A stretch of 64,000 bases of DNA, from contig NZ_LGEA01000089.1 in assembly GCF_001280065.1 (NCBI RefSeq), positions 1 through 64,000 of the forward strand. Reading direction: 5' to 3'. The stretch comes from Streptomyces sp. NRRL B-1140 (lineage in GTDB: Bacteria > Actinomycetota > Actinomycetes > Streptomycetales > Streptomycetaceae). The notes under the pieces were generated by a model that was not told the origin of the DNA, searched no databases, and saw only the letters and a program-made list of their open reading frames with translations. Of this stretch, positions 17,586 to 26,373 are shown piece after piece (the first letter of the stretch is position 1; the number at the start of each line of letters is the position of its first letter). The position numbers were made by a program, and so were the translations under genes.

Positions 17586-19526
17586 TCACGCCCCCGACCG
17601 CTCCCGCCGTCTGCGTCCCAGCAGTTCCGCGAGCCCCCGCCGCGTCGCCGCCAGTACCACCCGGTCCCCGGGCCCCAGCACATACGCGGGAGGCAGGTCC
17701 CACACCAGACCCGACGCCCGCATCCGCTCCTCGCCCGACGGGTCGGCCTCTCCCCGACGGCCGCCGGGGGGTGACGTGTTGAGTGCCAGCACCCGCCAGG
17801 CCCCGGCCCGGAACGCCTCGCCGACGGTCCGCCCCTCCAGCTGCGGATGCCCGGCCACCTCCACCTCCGCGAACAGCAGCACCCGCCGCTCCACCGGGAT
17901 CGCCCCCAGGATCTGCCGCCCCATCATCGCCCCGGCGAACGCGGGCGCGGCCAGATGCGACACACTCCGGCTCCGCGTCAGGGCGAACGGGTGCGCGGCC
18001 CGCAGCGTCCGGTACACGGCCGTCGCGAAGTCGTCGTCGTACAGCCGCAGCACGACCCGCAGGTCGGGCCGTACGGACCGCGCGTACAGCGACGCCTCCA
18101 GGTTCGTCGTGTCCGCGCTGGTCAGGGCCAGCAGGGCATGGGCGCGGTGGATCTTCGCGGCCTCCAGCACGCCCTCCTGCGTGACGTCGCCGAGCACCAC
18201 CGGTACCCGCAGCCGCCGTGCCGTGGCCAGCCCCCGCGCGTCCGGATCGGACTCCACGCACACCACGGGGATGTTCAGTTCGCGCAGCCGCGTCAGCACA
18301 CGCGTCCCGATCTTGCCGAGCCCGAGCAGCACCACGTGCCCGCCGAGGCCCCGGGGCGGCTTGCGCAGCGCGGACGCGCTGCGGAACGTGCCGAGCGCTT
18401 CCAGCACCGCGGCCAGCAGCACCGGCAGCAACAGCAACCCCACCAGACCGGACAGAAGTTGCAGCACCTGCCGTGCGGTCGACTCGTGGAACGCGGGATC
18501 GTTGATGCCGAACAGATCGAGCAGCGTCACGTACGTGGCGTAGAGCGGATGCTCGTCGGTCACGATCATCAACGCGACGGCGAGCGCCAGCACACAGCCC
18601 ACCAGCCCGGCCAGCGACCACCGCAGCCGCCGCGAGAACAGCGAGGCGAACGGCGGCACACCGCCCCGGCCCGCCGGCAGAGAGGGCCCCGAGTACGACA
18701 CCTGCTCCAGGACGACGGTCCCGCGCCCGGTCGCCGACGCCACCGCCGCCTCGTCCGGCAGCAGGTGCGGCCCGTGCTCCCCGCTGCCCTCGGAACCGTC
18801 CGCGCCGGCCGGGTCGTTGCTCGTCGCGGACAGCAGCGCCAGGGTGCACAGCCCCGGGTCTGCCACCTCGCCCGGCCGCGGCGGCTGCCGTTCCACCGCC
18901 CGCAGCACCAGTCCCTCCGTCTGGACGACCTTGCTGGTGCCGACGAGAGCGGTGGCGGCCAGCGCGGGCGCGGCCGTGTCGGCGTCGGACAGCACGGTCG
19001 TCGACGCGTCGAGGCCCGCCCCCTGGCCGTCCCCCGCGGCGACGGCGGCGGTCTGGTCCAGCAGTTCCTCGATGTGCTGCCCCAACCGCCGGTTGTAGAG
19101 CCGCAGTACGAGGCGGATGCGCGGGTTGAGCCGGCGGGCCGTGAGCGCGGCGCGGATGTTGGTCTCGTCGTCGTCGAAGACCAGCGCCAGCGCCGCCGCC
19201 CGGTCGGCGCCCACCTCGGTGAGCACCGCCTCGGTGATCTCCGGTGCCTCCACGACCTGTTCGGTAGCCGCCGGTTCGCCGCTCGCGCCGGTCCGGTTGG
19301 CGGCCGCGTTCACGACCCGGTCCAGCAGCGCGGCCGAGACGGCCCGGGCCCGTCCGACCACGGGCTGCCGCACCCGTCGGCCCGAGGGCGGCACGACCAG
19401 CGTGACCTGCTCGGCGTAGACGCCGCGGAGTTCGGCGGCCAGCCGGTGCGCGAGACCGTCGTCACCGCACACGATCATGTGTGTGGCCGGATCACTCGGC
19501 TGACCTTGGTTCGGAACACTCCCCAC
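17586..19526 (-). CDS. RCK/TrkA-N protein of the CASTOR/POLLUX ion-channel type
   Basis: A 646-residue membrane protein. An N-terminal TrkA-N NAD-binding domain (MIVCGDDGLAHRLAAELRG, with AALALVFDDDETNIRAALTA) is followed by an insert with a transmembrane helix (WSLAGLVGCVLALAVALMIV), a short outer loop, a second helix pair (QLLSGLVGLLLLPVLLAAVL), and a second TrkA-N domain (HVVLLGLGKIGTRVLTRL, VVCVESDPDARG) plus C-terminal TrkA-C-like part. This is the CASTOR/POLLUX plan of ligand-gated ion-channel regulators. The start may be GTG 19526 or the internal ATG at MIVCGDD; no site decides. Confidence 0.85.
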   Translation of the reverse strand: MGSVPNQGQPSDPATHMIVCGDDGLAHRLAAELRGVYAEQVTLVVPPSGRRVRQPVVGRARAVSAALLDRVVNAAANRTGASGEPAATEQVVEAPEITEAVLTEVGADRAAALALVFDDDETNIRAALTARRLNPRIRLVLRLYNRRLGQHIEELLDQTAAVAAGDGQGAGLDASTTVLSDADTAAPALAATALVGTSKVVQTEGLVLRAVERQPPRPGEVADPGLCTLALLSATSNDPAGADGSEGSGEHGPHLLPDEAAVASATGRGTVVLEQVSYSGPSLPAGRGGVPPFASLFSRRLRWSLAGLVGCVLALAVALMIVTDEHPLYATYVTLLDLFGINDPAFHESTARQVLQLLSGLVGLLLLPVLLAAVLEALGTFRSASALRKPPRGLGGHVVLLGLGKIGTRVLTRLRELNIPVVCVESDPDARGLATARRLRVPVVLGDVTQEGVLEAAKIHRAHALLALTSADTTNLEASLYARSVRPDLRVVLRLYDDDFATAVYRTLRAAHPFALTRSRSVSHLAAPAFAGAMMGRQILGAIPVERRVLLFAEVEVAGHPQLEGRTVGEAFRAGAWRVLALNTSPPGGRRGEADPSGEERMRASGLVWDLPPAYVLGPGDRVVLAATRRGLAELLGRRRRERSGA

Positions 19527-19627
19527 GGGGAGAAGACTGCCTCACCGTGACGGCCGGTTCCAGAAGGGGCCGGTGCGACGTGAACGCCCGGCCGTCGCCG
19601 CCCGTACGCAGGGGGAGGGAATGGGGA

Positions 19628-20749
19628 ATGCCCTCGCGCACCACCGGAGGTACCGGGCCCGTGGCCATCACGAACAGAGCCCCGCAGGACAGCGATGAGC
19701 GCGGCGACGCCGGAGAGGACCGGGGCACGGGGACGGGCCCGGGCAAGGAGGCAGACCCGGGCGCGGAGACAGCCCGGACGGACCCGGGCCCGCAGGAGGA
19801 CCGGCAGCTCAACTCCCCCCTCCTGCTGACGCTTCTGCTGCTCACGGCGGTGATGTTCCAGGACCCGATCCGCGGCGCCCTGGCCGCTCCCGTGATGCAG
19901 AGCTGGATGACCGTGTTCGTCGCGGTCATGGTCCAGGCACTGCCGTTCCTGGTGCTCGGGGTGCTGCTGTCGGCGGCCATCGCGGTGTTCGTGCCGCCGT
20001 CGTTCTTCGCCCGGGCCCTGCCGAAGCACCCGGCCCTCGCGGTGCCGGTCGCGGGGGCGGCGGGCGCGGTGCTGCCGGGCTGCGAGTGCGCGTCCGTGCC
20101 GGTGGCCGGCGCCCTGGTCCGCCGCGGGGTCACCCCGGCGGCGGCCCTGGCCTTCCTCCTGTCGGCGCCCGCCATCAACCCGATCGTGCTGACGGCGACG
20201 GCCGTGGCGTTCCCCGGCAACCCGGAGATGGTCCTGGCCCGCTTCGTCGCGAGCCTGCTGGTGGCCTGCTCGATGGGCTGGCTCTGGCACCGTCTCGGCC
20301 GCACGGACTGGATCCGCCCCCCGGCCCGCGCCTCGCACGAGGGGCAGGGCAGGGGAGCGGCCTTCTGGGGCTCGGTCCGCCACGACGTGACGCACGCGGG
20401 CGGCTTCCTGGTGATCGGCGCGATGGCCGCGGCCACCCTGAAGGCGGTGGTCCCCGCGCAGTGGCTGAGCCTCGCGGCCGGCCACCCCGTGCTGTCGGTC
20501 CTGGTCCTCGCGGCCCTGGCCGTCCTGCTCTCCATCTGCTCGGAGGCGGACGCGTTCGTGGCGGCGTCCCTGACCCAGTTCTCCCTGACGGCCCGTCTGA
20601 CGTTCCTGGTCGTCGGCCCGATGATCGACCTGAAGCTCTTCGCGATGCAGGCGGGCACCTTCGGCCGCGCCTTCGCCCTGCGCTTCGCGCCCGCGACCTT
20701 CGCCCTGGCCGTCGTCGTGTCGGCCCTGACCGGAACGGTCCTGCTGTGA
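19628..20749 (+). CDS. Permease of the UPF0718/DUF318 family
   Basis: A multi-pass membrane protein with about eight helices. Family marks are GCECASVPVAG in the first half and LSICSEADAFVAASLTQF in the second, each with Cys residues at helix ends, as in YraQ/YcgR permeases. A polar N-terminus of about 50 residues precedes TM1. ATG 19628 has GGGAGGG 9 nt before; GTG 19661 with GGAGG at 19646-19650 is a good alternative. GTG of the next gene overlaps its stop, so they form a two-gene transporter unit. The substrate is unknown; a metal or thiol-linked solute is plausible. Confidence 0.9.
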   Translation: MPSRTTGGTGPVAITNRAPQDSDERGDAGEDRGTGTGPGKEADPGAETARTDPGPQEDRQLNSPLLLTLLLLTAVMFQDPIRGALAAPVMQSWMTVFVAVMVQALPFLVLGVLLSAAIAVFVPPSFFARALPKHPALAVPVAGAAGAVLPGCECASVPVAGALVRRGVTPAAALAFLLSAPAINPIVLTATAVAFPGNPEMVLARFVASLLVACSMGWLWHRLGRTDWIRPPARASHEGQGRGAAFWGSVRHDVTHAGGFLVIGAMAAATLKAVVPAQWLSLAAGHPVLSVLVLAALAVLLSICSEADAFVAASLTQFSLTARLTFLVVGPMIDLKLFAMQAGTFGRAFALRFAPATFALAVVVSALTGTVLL

Positions 20750-21453
20750 ACCGCCTGGCCCAGACGGCCCTCCTCTTCCTGCTCGGCGCGACCCTCCTGC
20801 ACGCCGGCACCACCGACCTCTACCTGCGCTACGTCAAGGAGGGCCTGCGTCCCCTGGTCCTCCTGTCGGGCGCGGTCCTGATCATCACGGCGGCGGCCAC
20901 CCTCTGGTACGACCGCCGGGCCACCCCCACCCACGGCCACCACCGCGAACCCCGCGTCTCCTGGCTCCTCACGCTCCCGGTCCTCGCGCTGATCCTGGTC
21001 GCCCCGCCGGCCCTGGGCTCCTACAGCGCGGCACACACCGGTACGGCCCTGACGAAACCCTTCGGCTTCCCGGCCCTCCCCACCGGCGACGCACCACTGC
21101 GTCTGGCCGTGGCGGACTACGCCGGCCGCGCGGTCTACGACGACGGCCGCGCCCTCCACGGCCGCGAGCTGAAGATCACCGGCTTCGTCAGCCTGGACCG
21201 CGAGGGCGCCCCCTACCTGGTCCGCATGGGCCTCAACTGCTGCGCCGCCGACGCCCAGCCGGTCAAGATCGCCCTGACGGGCAACACCCCGCCGGTCCTC
21301 AGGCCGGACACCTGGCTGGAGATCACCGGCACCTACACCCCCCGCCGCACCAAGGACCCGGTCAACAACGGCCCCATCCCCTACCTCCGGGTGACGACCG
21401 CGAGGCCGGTCCCCACCCCGCACGACCCGTACGACGAGACCTGGAACTCCTGA
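20746..21453 (+). CDS. TIGR03943-family putative permease subunit
   Basis: A 235-residue partner of the upstream permease, overlapping its stop (GTGA at 20746). Three hydrophobic helices in the first 95 residues (LAQTALLFLLGATLLHAG, LVLLSGAVLIITAAATL, WLLTLPVLALILVAPPAL) are followed by an outer domain with an OB-like strand set (ELKITGFV, MGLNCCAADAQPVKI, WLEITGTY). The paired Cys in GLNCCAAD are the most striking residues. The pairing with a DUF318 permease is the known YcgQ/YcgR arrangement; the cargo is not known. Confidence 0.88.
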   Translation: MNRLAQTALLFLLGATLLHAGTTDLYLRYVKEGLRPLVLLSGAVLIITAAATLWYDRRATPTHGHHREPRVSWLLTLPVLALILVAPPALGSYSAAHTGTALTKPFGFPALPTGDAPLRLAVADYAGRAVYDDGRALHGRELKITGFVSLDREGAPYLVRMGLNCCAADAQPVKIALTGNTPPVLRPDTWLEITGTYTPRRTKDPVNNGPIPYLRVTTARPVPTPHDPYDETWNS

Positions 21454-21517
21454 ACTACGGTGTGGAGCAGTCCTTTTGGGGTACTCGGAGGAGACCGCTG
21501 ATCAGCGAGGGGTAGGC

Positions 21518-21928
21518 ATGACCACACTCCGATACGGGCGCACGGCGGACCTCGGCCGACCGCTTCCGCCCGAGGCGGCCCGCGAGGAACTCGCGAAGGC
21601 CGACCACCGGGCAGGCCTGACCCTGGCCACCCTGGGCGCCGCCCTGGCCGCCCTCCTCACCGCGATCACCGCCGGCGTCATCACGCCCGCCCAGTACGCG
21701 GCGATCCCCCAGCTCCTGCTCTGGACCGGGTGCGCGGCCTGCGCCCCGTCCCTGGTCCTGCTGAGCCTGGCGAGGACGCCCCACCCCGCCCCGGCCGCCG
21801 ACACCCCGCCGCAGCTCCTGACCCGGACCACCCGCGTCAAGCACCGCCGGATACGGCACGCGATGACGTGGGGGGCGGCGTTCCTCGCCCTGACCCTCGC
21901 GGGGACGCTGGCCGGGGCACTCTCCTAG
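21518..21928 (+). CDS. Pycsar-effector-like (DUF5706) membrane protein
   Basis: A 136-residue protein starting at ATG 21518 behind GAGGGG. After an N-terminal helix with EELAKADHRAGLTLATLGA, it has two to three transmembrane helices, the last being AFLALTLAGTLAGAL at the C-terminus. The K-A-D-x-(R/K)-A-G-x-x-L motif leading into a helix is the mark of PycTM, the pore-forming effector of Pycsar anti-phage systems. No pyrimidine cyclase gene lies beside it, so it is an orphan or domesticated member. The family call is from the motif and topology. Confidence 0.6.
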   Translation: MTTLRYGRTADLGRPLPPEAAREELAKADHRAGLTLATLGAALAALLTAITAGVITPAQYAAIPQLLLWTGCAACAPSLVLLSLARTPHPAPAADTPPQLLTRTTRVKHRRIRHAMTWGAAFLALTLAGTLAGALS

Positions 21929-21989
21929 GAGCTGTCCGCGGCGCGGCGCGGCTGCCGTGGTGGACGCCGTACGGCAAGGATGACGGGTC

Positions 21990-23105
21990 ATGACGATCGT
22001 GTTCCGGGTCCCTGCCGGCGGTGCGGAGCGGGTGGGATTCGCCTACTCGCCGACGATGGAAGCCGTACTGAGTCTCCATGTGCTGGTGGAGCCCAAGCAC
22101 CACCCCGTCCAGCACGGCTGGGTGCGTGCGATGCGCAAGCTGTCCCCGCCGCTGAAGCGGGAGATCGAGGCGTTCTCCTACGCGGTGCGCTCGTACTTCC
22201 CCGAGTTCCTCTTTCCGCAGCCCACCGGCCGACTGACGGACTTCGAGGACGAACTGGCCGGCTTGCGCGGAGCGGATCCGGAACTGGCCCGCCTGGAGTT
22301 CGCCGTCCCCCTCCTCACGCCCTGGCCGGGCAGCGGCGAGGGCAGGGATCCGCAGGTGCTGGACGAACCGGAGGTGCGCCGCCTGTTGCGGGAGCGCCTC
22401 GCGCGGGAAAGCGACGAGGCGATGGCCGCGATGCTCCTCGACGACCCCCGCGCGCTGCTCGAACGGTTCCTGAGCATGCTGGAGCGCTACTGGCGGGAGG
22501 CGTTCGAGGAGGAATGGGCACGGCTCGAACCCGAACTCGCCGCCGGCGTCAGCGAGGCCGGACACCAGATCGAGCAGCGCGGTCTGTACGGGATGCTCCG
22601 TGGCCTGTGGCCGGAGGTGCGCAGCGACCGGCAGGCCGAACGCTTCTGGCTGGAGCGACCGCACGACCACGAGGTCGCCATCGGCCCGGACGACACACTC
22701 GTGCTCGCCCCCAGCGCCTATGTGTGGCCGCACGTACGGGTCAACTGCGACGGTCCGTGGCCCCTCGGGCTCGTCTTCCCCGTCTCCTCGATCGTCCGGG
22801 AAGCCCGCCCGAGGATTCCACCGACCAGGCTCGTCGGCACACTCCGCGCGCTCGCCGACGACACCCGGCTGCGCGCCCTGCGACTGCTCGCCGAACGCCC
22901 GCGCAGCACCCAGGAGCTGGCCCCACTCGTCGGCGTCAGCGAAGCCGCCCTGTCCAAGCACCTGCGGGTGCTGGCGGACGCGGGCCTGCTGGAGCGCCGC
23001 CGCGAGGGCTACTACGTCCTGTACCGGCTCGCGCCCGGACAGGTGGCGGACCTGACCCCCAGCCTGGAAAGCTTCCTGCACGACGACGGCGAGGCGACTG
23101 ATTAG
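21990..23105 (+). CDS. ArsR-type regulator with DUF5937 N-terminus
   Basis: A 371-residue protein. Residues 1-280 match the DUF5937-type domain found fused to ArsR regulators (EAVLSLHVLVEPKHHPVQHG at the start, SAYVWPHVRVNCD later); residues 285-360 are the winged helix (LADDTRLRALRLLAERPRST, SEAALSKHLRVLADAGLLER). No ArsR metal-binding Cys set is present, so a small-molecule or other signal is more likely. It lies 53 nt upstream of an MFS exporter, which it probably controls. Confidence 0.88.
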   Translation: MTIVFRVPAGGAERVGFAYSPTMEAVLSLHVLVEPKHHPVQHGWVRAMRKLSPPLKREIEAFSYAVRSYFPEFLFPQPTGRLTDFEDELAGLRGADPELARLEFAVPLLTPWPGSGEGRDPQVLDEPEVRRLLRERLARESDEAMAAMLLDDPRALLERFLSMLERYWREAFEEEWARLEPELAAGVSEAGHQIEQRGLYGMLRGLWPEVRSDRQAERFWLERPHDHEVAIGPDDTLVLAPSAYVWPHVRVNCDGPWPLGLVFPVSSIVREARPRIPPTRLVGTLRALADDTRLRALRLLAERPRSTQELAPLVGVSEAALSKHLRVLADAGLLERRREGYYVLYRLAPGQVADLTPSLESFLHDDGEATD

Positions 23106-23157
23106 CCATCTGCCTAATAAGTGGATCAGGCCCACGACGGAACCCGACAGTGGCCGC

Positions 23158-24426
23158 ATGTCACTGCTGAAGGACCGCAACTTCCTGCTTCTCTTCGCCG
23201 GCCAGGGCATCTCCCGCTTCGGCGACGGCCTGTACACCGCCGCGACCGCCTGGCTGGCCTGGTCACTGACGAAGGACCCCGCGGCCGTCGCCCTGGTCAG
23301 CGTCTCCGCGTTCGCGCCCGCGTTCGTGGCCACCTTCGTCGCCGCTTCGTACGCCGACCGCCGCGACCGCCGGAAGCTGATGATCGCCACCGACCTGGCC
23401 CGGGTCGCCGTGGTGGCCGTGGCTTCGGTCCTGTTCTCCCTCGACCTGCTGAACCTGCCCCTGCTCGTCGTGACCACGGCGCTGCTGGCGCTGATCGGCG
23501 CCCCGTTCGCCCCGGCCCGCAACGCGATGGTCCCGCAGATCGTGCCGGACGGCCGCCTCCAGCAGGCCAACGGACTGCTGCAAGTCGCCTTCCGGGCCGC
23601 CTTCTTCGTCGGCCCGCTGATGCTCGCGCCGTTGCTGGCCTTCGGCTCGCTGCAGTCGGTGCTGGTGGTGAACGGACTCACCTTCCTGGGGTCGGCGGCC
23701 GCCGTGGCCGCGATCCGCGTGACCCGCCCCGCCCCGGCCGGCGGTCGGACGGGGCTGTGGTCCGATCTCGGCGCCGGGCTCAGGGCCGTGCGGGCCGCTC
23801 CCGATGTGCTGGTGGTCATCGTGACCTTCGTGCTCGCCCTCGCCCTGACCAACGGTTTCCTGACCGTCGGGCTGGTCGCGGTCGTGGGGCAGGGCGGCCA
23901 GTACGGTCTGCTGCTGGGCGTCGCCGGGGTCGCCGAAGTGGTGGGCGCCCTGCTCCTGGCCGGCCTGCGCATCCGCAGACTCGCACTGGCCGCCGTGCTG
24001 GCGTGGGCCCTGCTCGGGATCTTCCGGGCTCCACTGGGAACGGTCACCTCCCATGCTGTGGCGGCCGTTCTCCTGACCGCCACGGGGCTGGCCTCGGCCC
24101 TCACGGACATTCCCTTGATCGCGCTGGTGCAGCGGCGCATACCGAGCCATCATCTGGCGAAGGCGCTCGGCCTGTGGGAGGCCGGGGTGGCAGGAGCCCT
24201 GGCGGTCTCCCCCTTTGTGGCCTCGACCGCCATCACCCTCGCCGGAGTCGAGAACGCCTTCCTGCTCTCGGGGGCCGCCGTTGTCGTCCTGGCCGTGACC
24301 GCCACGCTCGCCCTCGCATGCGTCGGCGCCCGGCAGGCCGGTCAGGAGCCCTTCGTCACGGCCGACGGCACGGCAAGCGTCGCGGCGCCGGAAGAGACAG
24401 CGGTGATCACGGTCGAACCGGAATGA
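23158..24426 (+). CDS. MFS transporter (EntS-like exporter)
   Basis: A 422-residue transporter with twelve predicted helices. It has LLFAGQGISRFGDGLYTAAT in helix 1 and the loop 2-3 motif YADRRDRRKLMI. The overall pattern (start MSLLKDRNFLLLFAGQ) fits the MFS group of macrolide/enterobactin-type exporters. It follows the ArsR/DUF5937 gene and is probably induced through it. A second MFS gene follows 98 nt downstream. The substrate is unknown. Confidence 0.92.
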   Translation: MSLLKDRNFLLLFAGQGISRFGDGLYTAATAWLAWSLTKDPAAVALVSVSAFAPAFVATFVAASYADRRDRRKLMIATDLARVAVVAVASVLFSLDLLNLPLLVVTTALLALIGAPFAPARNAMVPQIVPDGRLQQANGLLQVAFRAAFFVGPLMLAPLLAFGSLQSVLVVNGLTFLGSAAAVAAIRVTRPAPAGGRTGLWSDLGAGLRAVRAAPDVLVVIVTFVLALALTNGFLTVGLVAVVGQGGQYGLLLGVAGVAEVVGALLLAGLRIRRLALAAVLAWALLGIFRAPLGTVTSHAVAAVLLTATGLASALTDIPLIALVQRRIPSHHLAKALGLWEAGVAGALAVSPFVASTAITLAGVENAFLLSGAAVVVLAVTATLALACVGARQAGQEPFVTADGTASVAAPEETAVITVEPE

Positions 24427-24524
24427 CTGCGCGGATCAGTCCTGAGCAATGATGGGGACCGGGTCTCGGACTGAGGCGATGATCAGCGGTTCCTCACGCA
24501 ACTTCCCTTCGTGACGCAAGAGGT

Positions 24525-25748
24525 GTGTACGTGTTCTCTGCCTACAGGCGGCTGTTCTCCGAACCCGGAATTCGCCCCCTCATGGCCGTGGGGCTGCTGG
24601 CGAAAATGCCGGGCCTCGGGATCTCCTCGGTCCTCATCCTGCACGTGGTGGGAAACATGGACCGCGGCTTCGGTGCGGGCGCTCTGGTGGCCGCGTTCTG
24701 GACGGCCGGCGCGGGATTGGGAGCCCCTCTGCAGGGCCGTGGTCTCGACCGCTACGGTCTGCGCAAGGTCTTCGCTCTGCTGGTGATCGCCCAGTCGCTG
24801 TTCTGGGGGCTGGCCCACTTCCTGCCGTTCCACGCCCTGGTGGCCACGGCGTTCATCGGAGGCCTGACCACACTGCCGGCCTTCACGGTCATCCGCCTGG
24901 CCCTGGCCGACATGGTCACCGAGGAGAACCGGCACACCGCCTACGCGGTCGAGGCGATCACCACCGACGTCGCCTACATGGCGGGCCCGTCCTTCGGCAT
25001 CCTGCTCACCTCCCTGGCGTCGCCCACGGTGGCGTTCCTGACCATGGGCACGCTGCTGTTCGCCGCAGGCGGGGCGTACCTGCTGCTCGACCCGCCCCTC
25101 AAGGCGGCCCGTCCTGCCGAGGACGGCCGCAAGCCCCGGCAGCGCGGCTGGCTGACCGCGCGGATGGTGTGCGCGCTGAGCATCACCGTCGCGACCTCGA
25201 TCGCGGTGATCGGCTTCGAAGTCGCCGCCATCGGCACCCTGCAGAAGTCCGGTCAGCTGCAGTGGAGCTGGCTGCTGCTGGTGGCCGCAGGCCTCGCTTC
25301 GGTGGCAGGCGGCTTCCTCTACGGAGGCCTGCGCCGCCCGCCGTCGGCGTTCGCGATCGGCGCGCTCCTCGGCGTGTGCTGCATCCCGATCGGGCTCGCG
25401 ACCGAGTGGTACTGGCTGTGCGTGCTCGCCGTCCCCGCCAACCTCCTCGTGGCGCCCGCCCTGTCGGCCAGCGCCGGCGCCGTGAGCCGGCTCGCGCCCG
25501 ACGACAGCAAGGGCGTGGCCATGGGCACGTACGCCAGCGCGATCCTGGTCGGCAACGTGATCGGCTCGCCGCTGGCCGGCACGGTCCTCGACCACGGCGG
25601 CCCCGCCGCTTCCTTCGCCGCGTTCGGCACCACGGCCGCACTCACAGCGGCGCTGGCCTACCTCTGCGACCTGCGGCTGCGGAACAGGGAGGCCGACACC
25701 CCCGAGTCCCGCAACGAACACCCGGAGCCCTCGGGGGCCTTGCGCTGA
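24525..25748 (+). CDS. MFS transporter
   Basis: A transporter of about 405 residues with twelve helices, opening with YRRLFSEPGIRPLMAVGLLA and carrying GRGLDRYGLRKVFALLVI in loop 2-3. It could start at GTG 24525 or GTG 24531; AAGAGG just upstream fits 24531 slightly better. It is a different subfamily from the upstream MFS. The 3' end lies at the edge of the degenerate region that leads to the tRNA-Pro scar, so this may be the last intact gene before it. Substrate unknown. Confidence 0.9.
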   Translation: MYVFSAYRRLFSEPGIRPLMAVGLLAKMPGLGISSVLILHVVGNMDRGFGAGALVAAFWTAGAGLGAPLQGRGLDRYGLRKVFALLVIAQSLFWGLAHFLPFHALVATAFIGGLTTLPAFTVIRLALADMVTEENRHTAYAVEAITTDVAYMAGPSFGILLTSLASPTVAFLTMGTLLFAAGGAYLLLDPPLKAARPAEDGRKPRQRGWLTARMVCALSITVATSIAVIGFEVAAIGTLQKSGQLQWSWLLLVAAGLASVAGGFLYGGLRRPPSAFAIGALLGVCCIPIGLATEWYWLCVLAVPANLLVAPALSASAGAVSRLAPDDSKGVAMGTYASAILVGNVIGSPLAGTVLDHGGPAASFAAFGTTAALTAALAYLCDLRLRNREADTPESRNEHPEPSGALR

Positions 25749-25832
25749 ACCTCGCGACCGCAGACGGCCGCTCGACGAACAGCATCCGCGTGAGGGAGCT
25801 GCGCGAACACGCAACTCGGTTTCCCGGCATCC

Positions 25833-25925
25833 GTGTCGAGCAAGCATGCCGGAGCCCTGATCGAGGCCGGCTACGTGGAGCAGCGCAAAGCCGTACGCGA
25901 CACCCGGCAACGCATCCGGCTGCGC
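25833..25925 (+). pseudogene. Winged-helix regulator fragment
   Basis: A short stretch reads SKHAGALIEAGYVEQRKAV followed by RDTRQRIRLRLAP, which looks like the recognition helix and wing of a MarR/ArsR-type regulator. Nothing in frame upstream completes the domain, and the frame continues downstream into sequence without family character. I interpret it as a remnant of a regulator gene; the family is uncertain. Confidence 0.35.
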
Positions 25926-26129
25926 CTGGCCCCACCGCTCGGTGACAGGGCAGTGCTGCCAGGCTTCGGCGAGCTGGCCGTCCGGGGAGTCCTCGGTGAG
26001 CCGGCCGAGGGCGGTGTCGTAGTAGTCGGCGGCTGCCTGACGCCCCTGCCACCAGGCGTGACCCTCATAGACCCCGGGACGGGGCAGGGTCATCTCCCCA
26101 GCGGGCCCGTACTCGTCGGCCAAGGCCAC
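25860..26129 (-). pseudogene. Leftward gene fragment of unknown family
   Basis: From 26129 leftward the frame reads MALADEYGPAGEMTLPRPGV and then HAWWQGRQAAADYYDTALGR and LAEAWQHCPVTERWGQ before losing protein-like character. It looks like a real coding segment with Trp/Tyr-rich content, probably truncated. It lies just downstream of the large dyad at 26153-26184, which could have been its operator. I do not recognise the family. Confidence 0.35.
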
Positions 26130-26152
26130 CGACCAGCTTGTGCGCTTGTGAA

Positions 26153-26184
26153 TAATGTTGCCTCACCTAAGTGATGCAACATTA
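26153..26184. promoter_or_regulatory. 32-nt dyad, candidate operator
   Basis: TAATGTTGC (26153-26161) is mirrored by GCAACATTA (26176-26184), and inside them TCAC (26163-26166) is mirrored by GTGA (26171-26174). Only one position pair (26162/26175) and the four central bases break the symmetry. It is A/T-rich for this genome and sits upstream of the leftward fragment at 26129. The shape suits a dimeric repressor site more than a terminator. Confidence 0.5.
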
Positions 26185-26192
26185 GCTACAGT

Positions 26193-26220
26193 GGGTCTGT
26201 CCAAGAATCTGGACAGGCCC
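26193..26220. terminator. Stem-loop downstream of the dyad
   Basis: GGGTCTGTCCA (26193-26203) pairs with TGGACAGGCCC (26210-26220) with one G-U pair and a 6-nt loop. A terminator of an element transcript is the simplest reading; no U-tract follows. Confidence 0.45.
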
Positions 26221-26373
26221 GCATCCGCCGTGAACGGATGAACGCGACGGGCCCGACCCGGTGGCCGCCGGATCAGGCCCTCGCGATGCAGTACATGAGC
26301 CCGGTCGTCTACCACTCGGCCGGGCTCACATGCATGAGCGGCCGCAACTCCCGGACCCACCTCTCATGGACAG

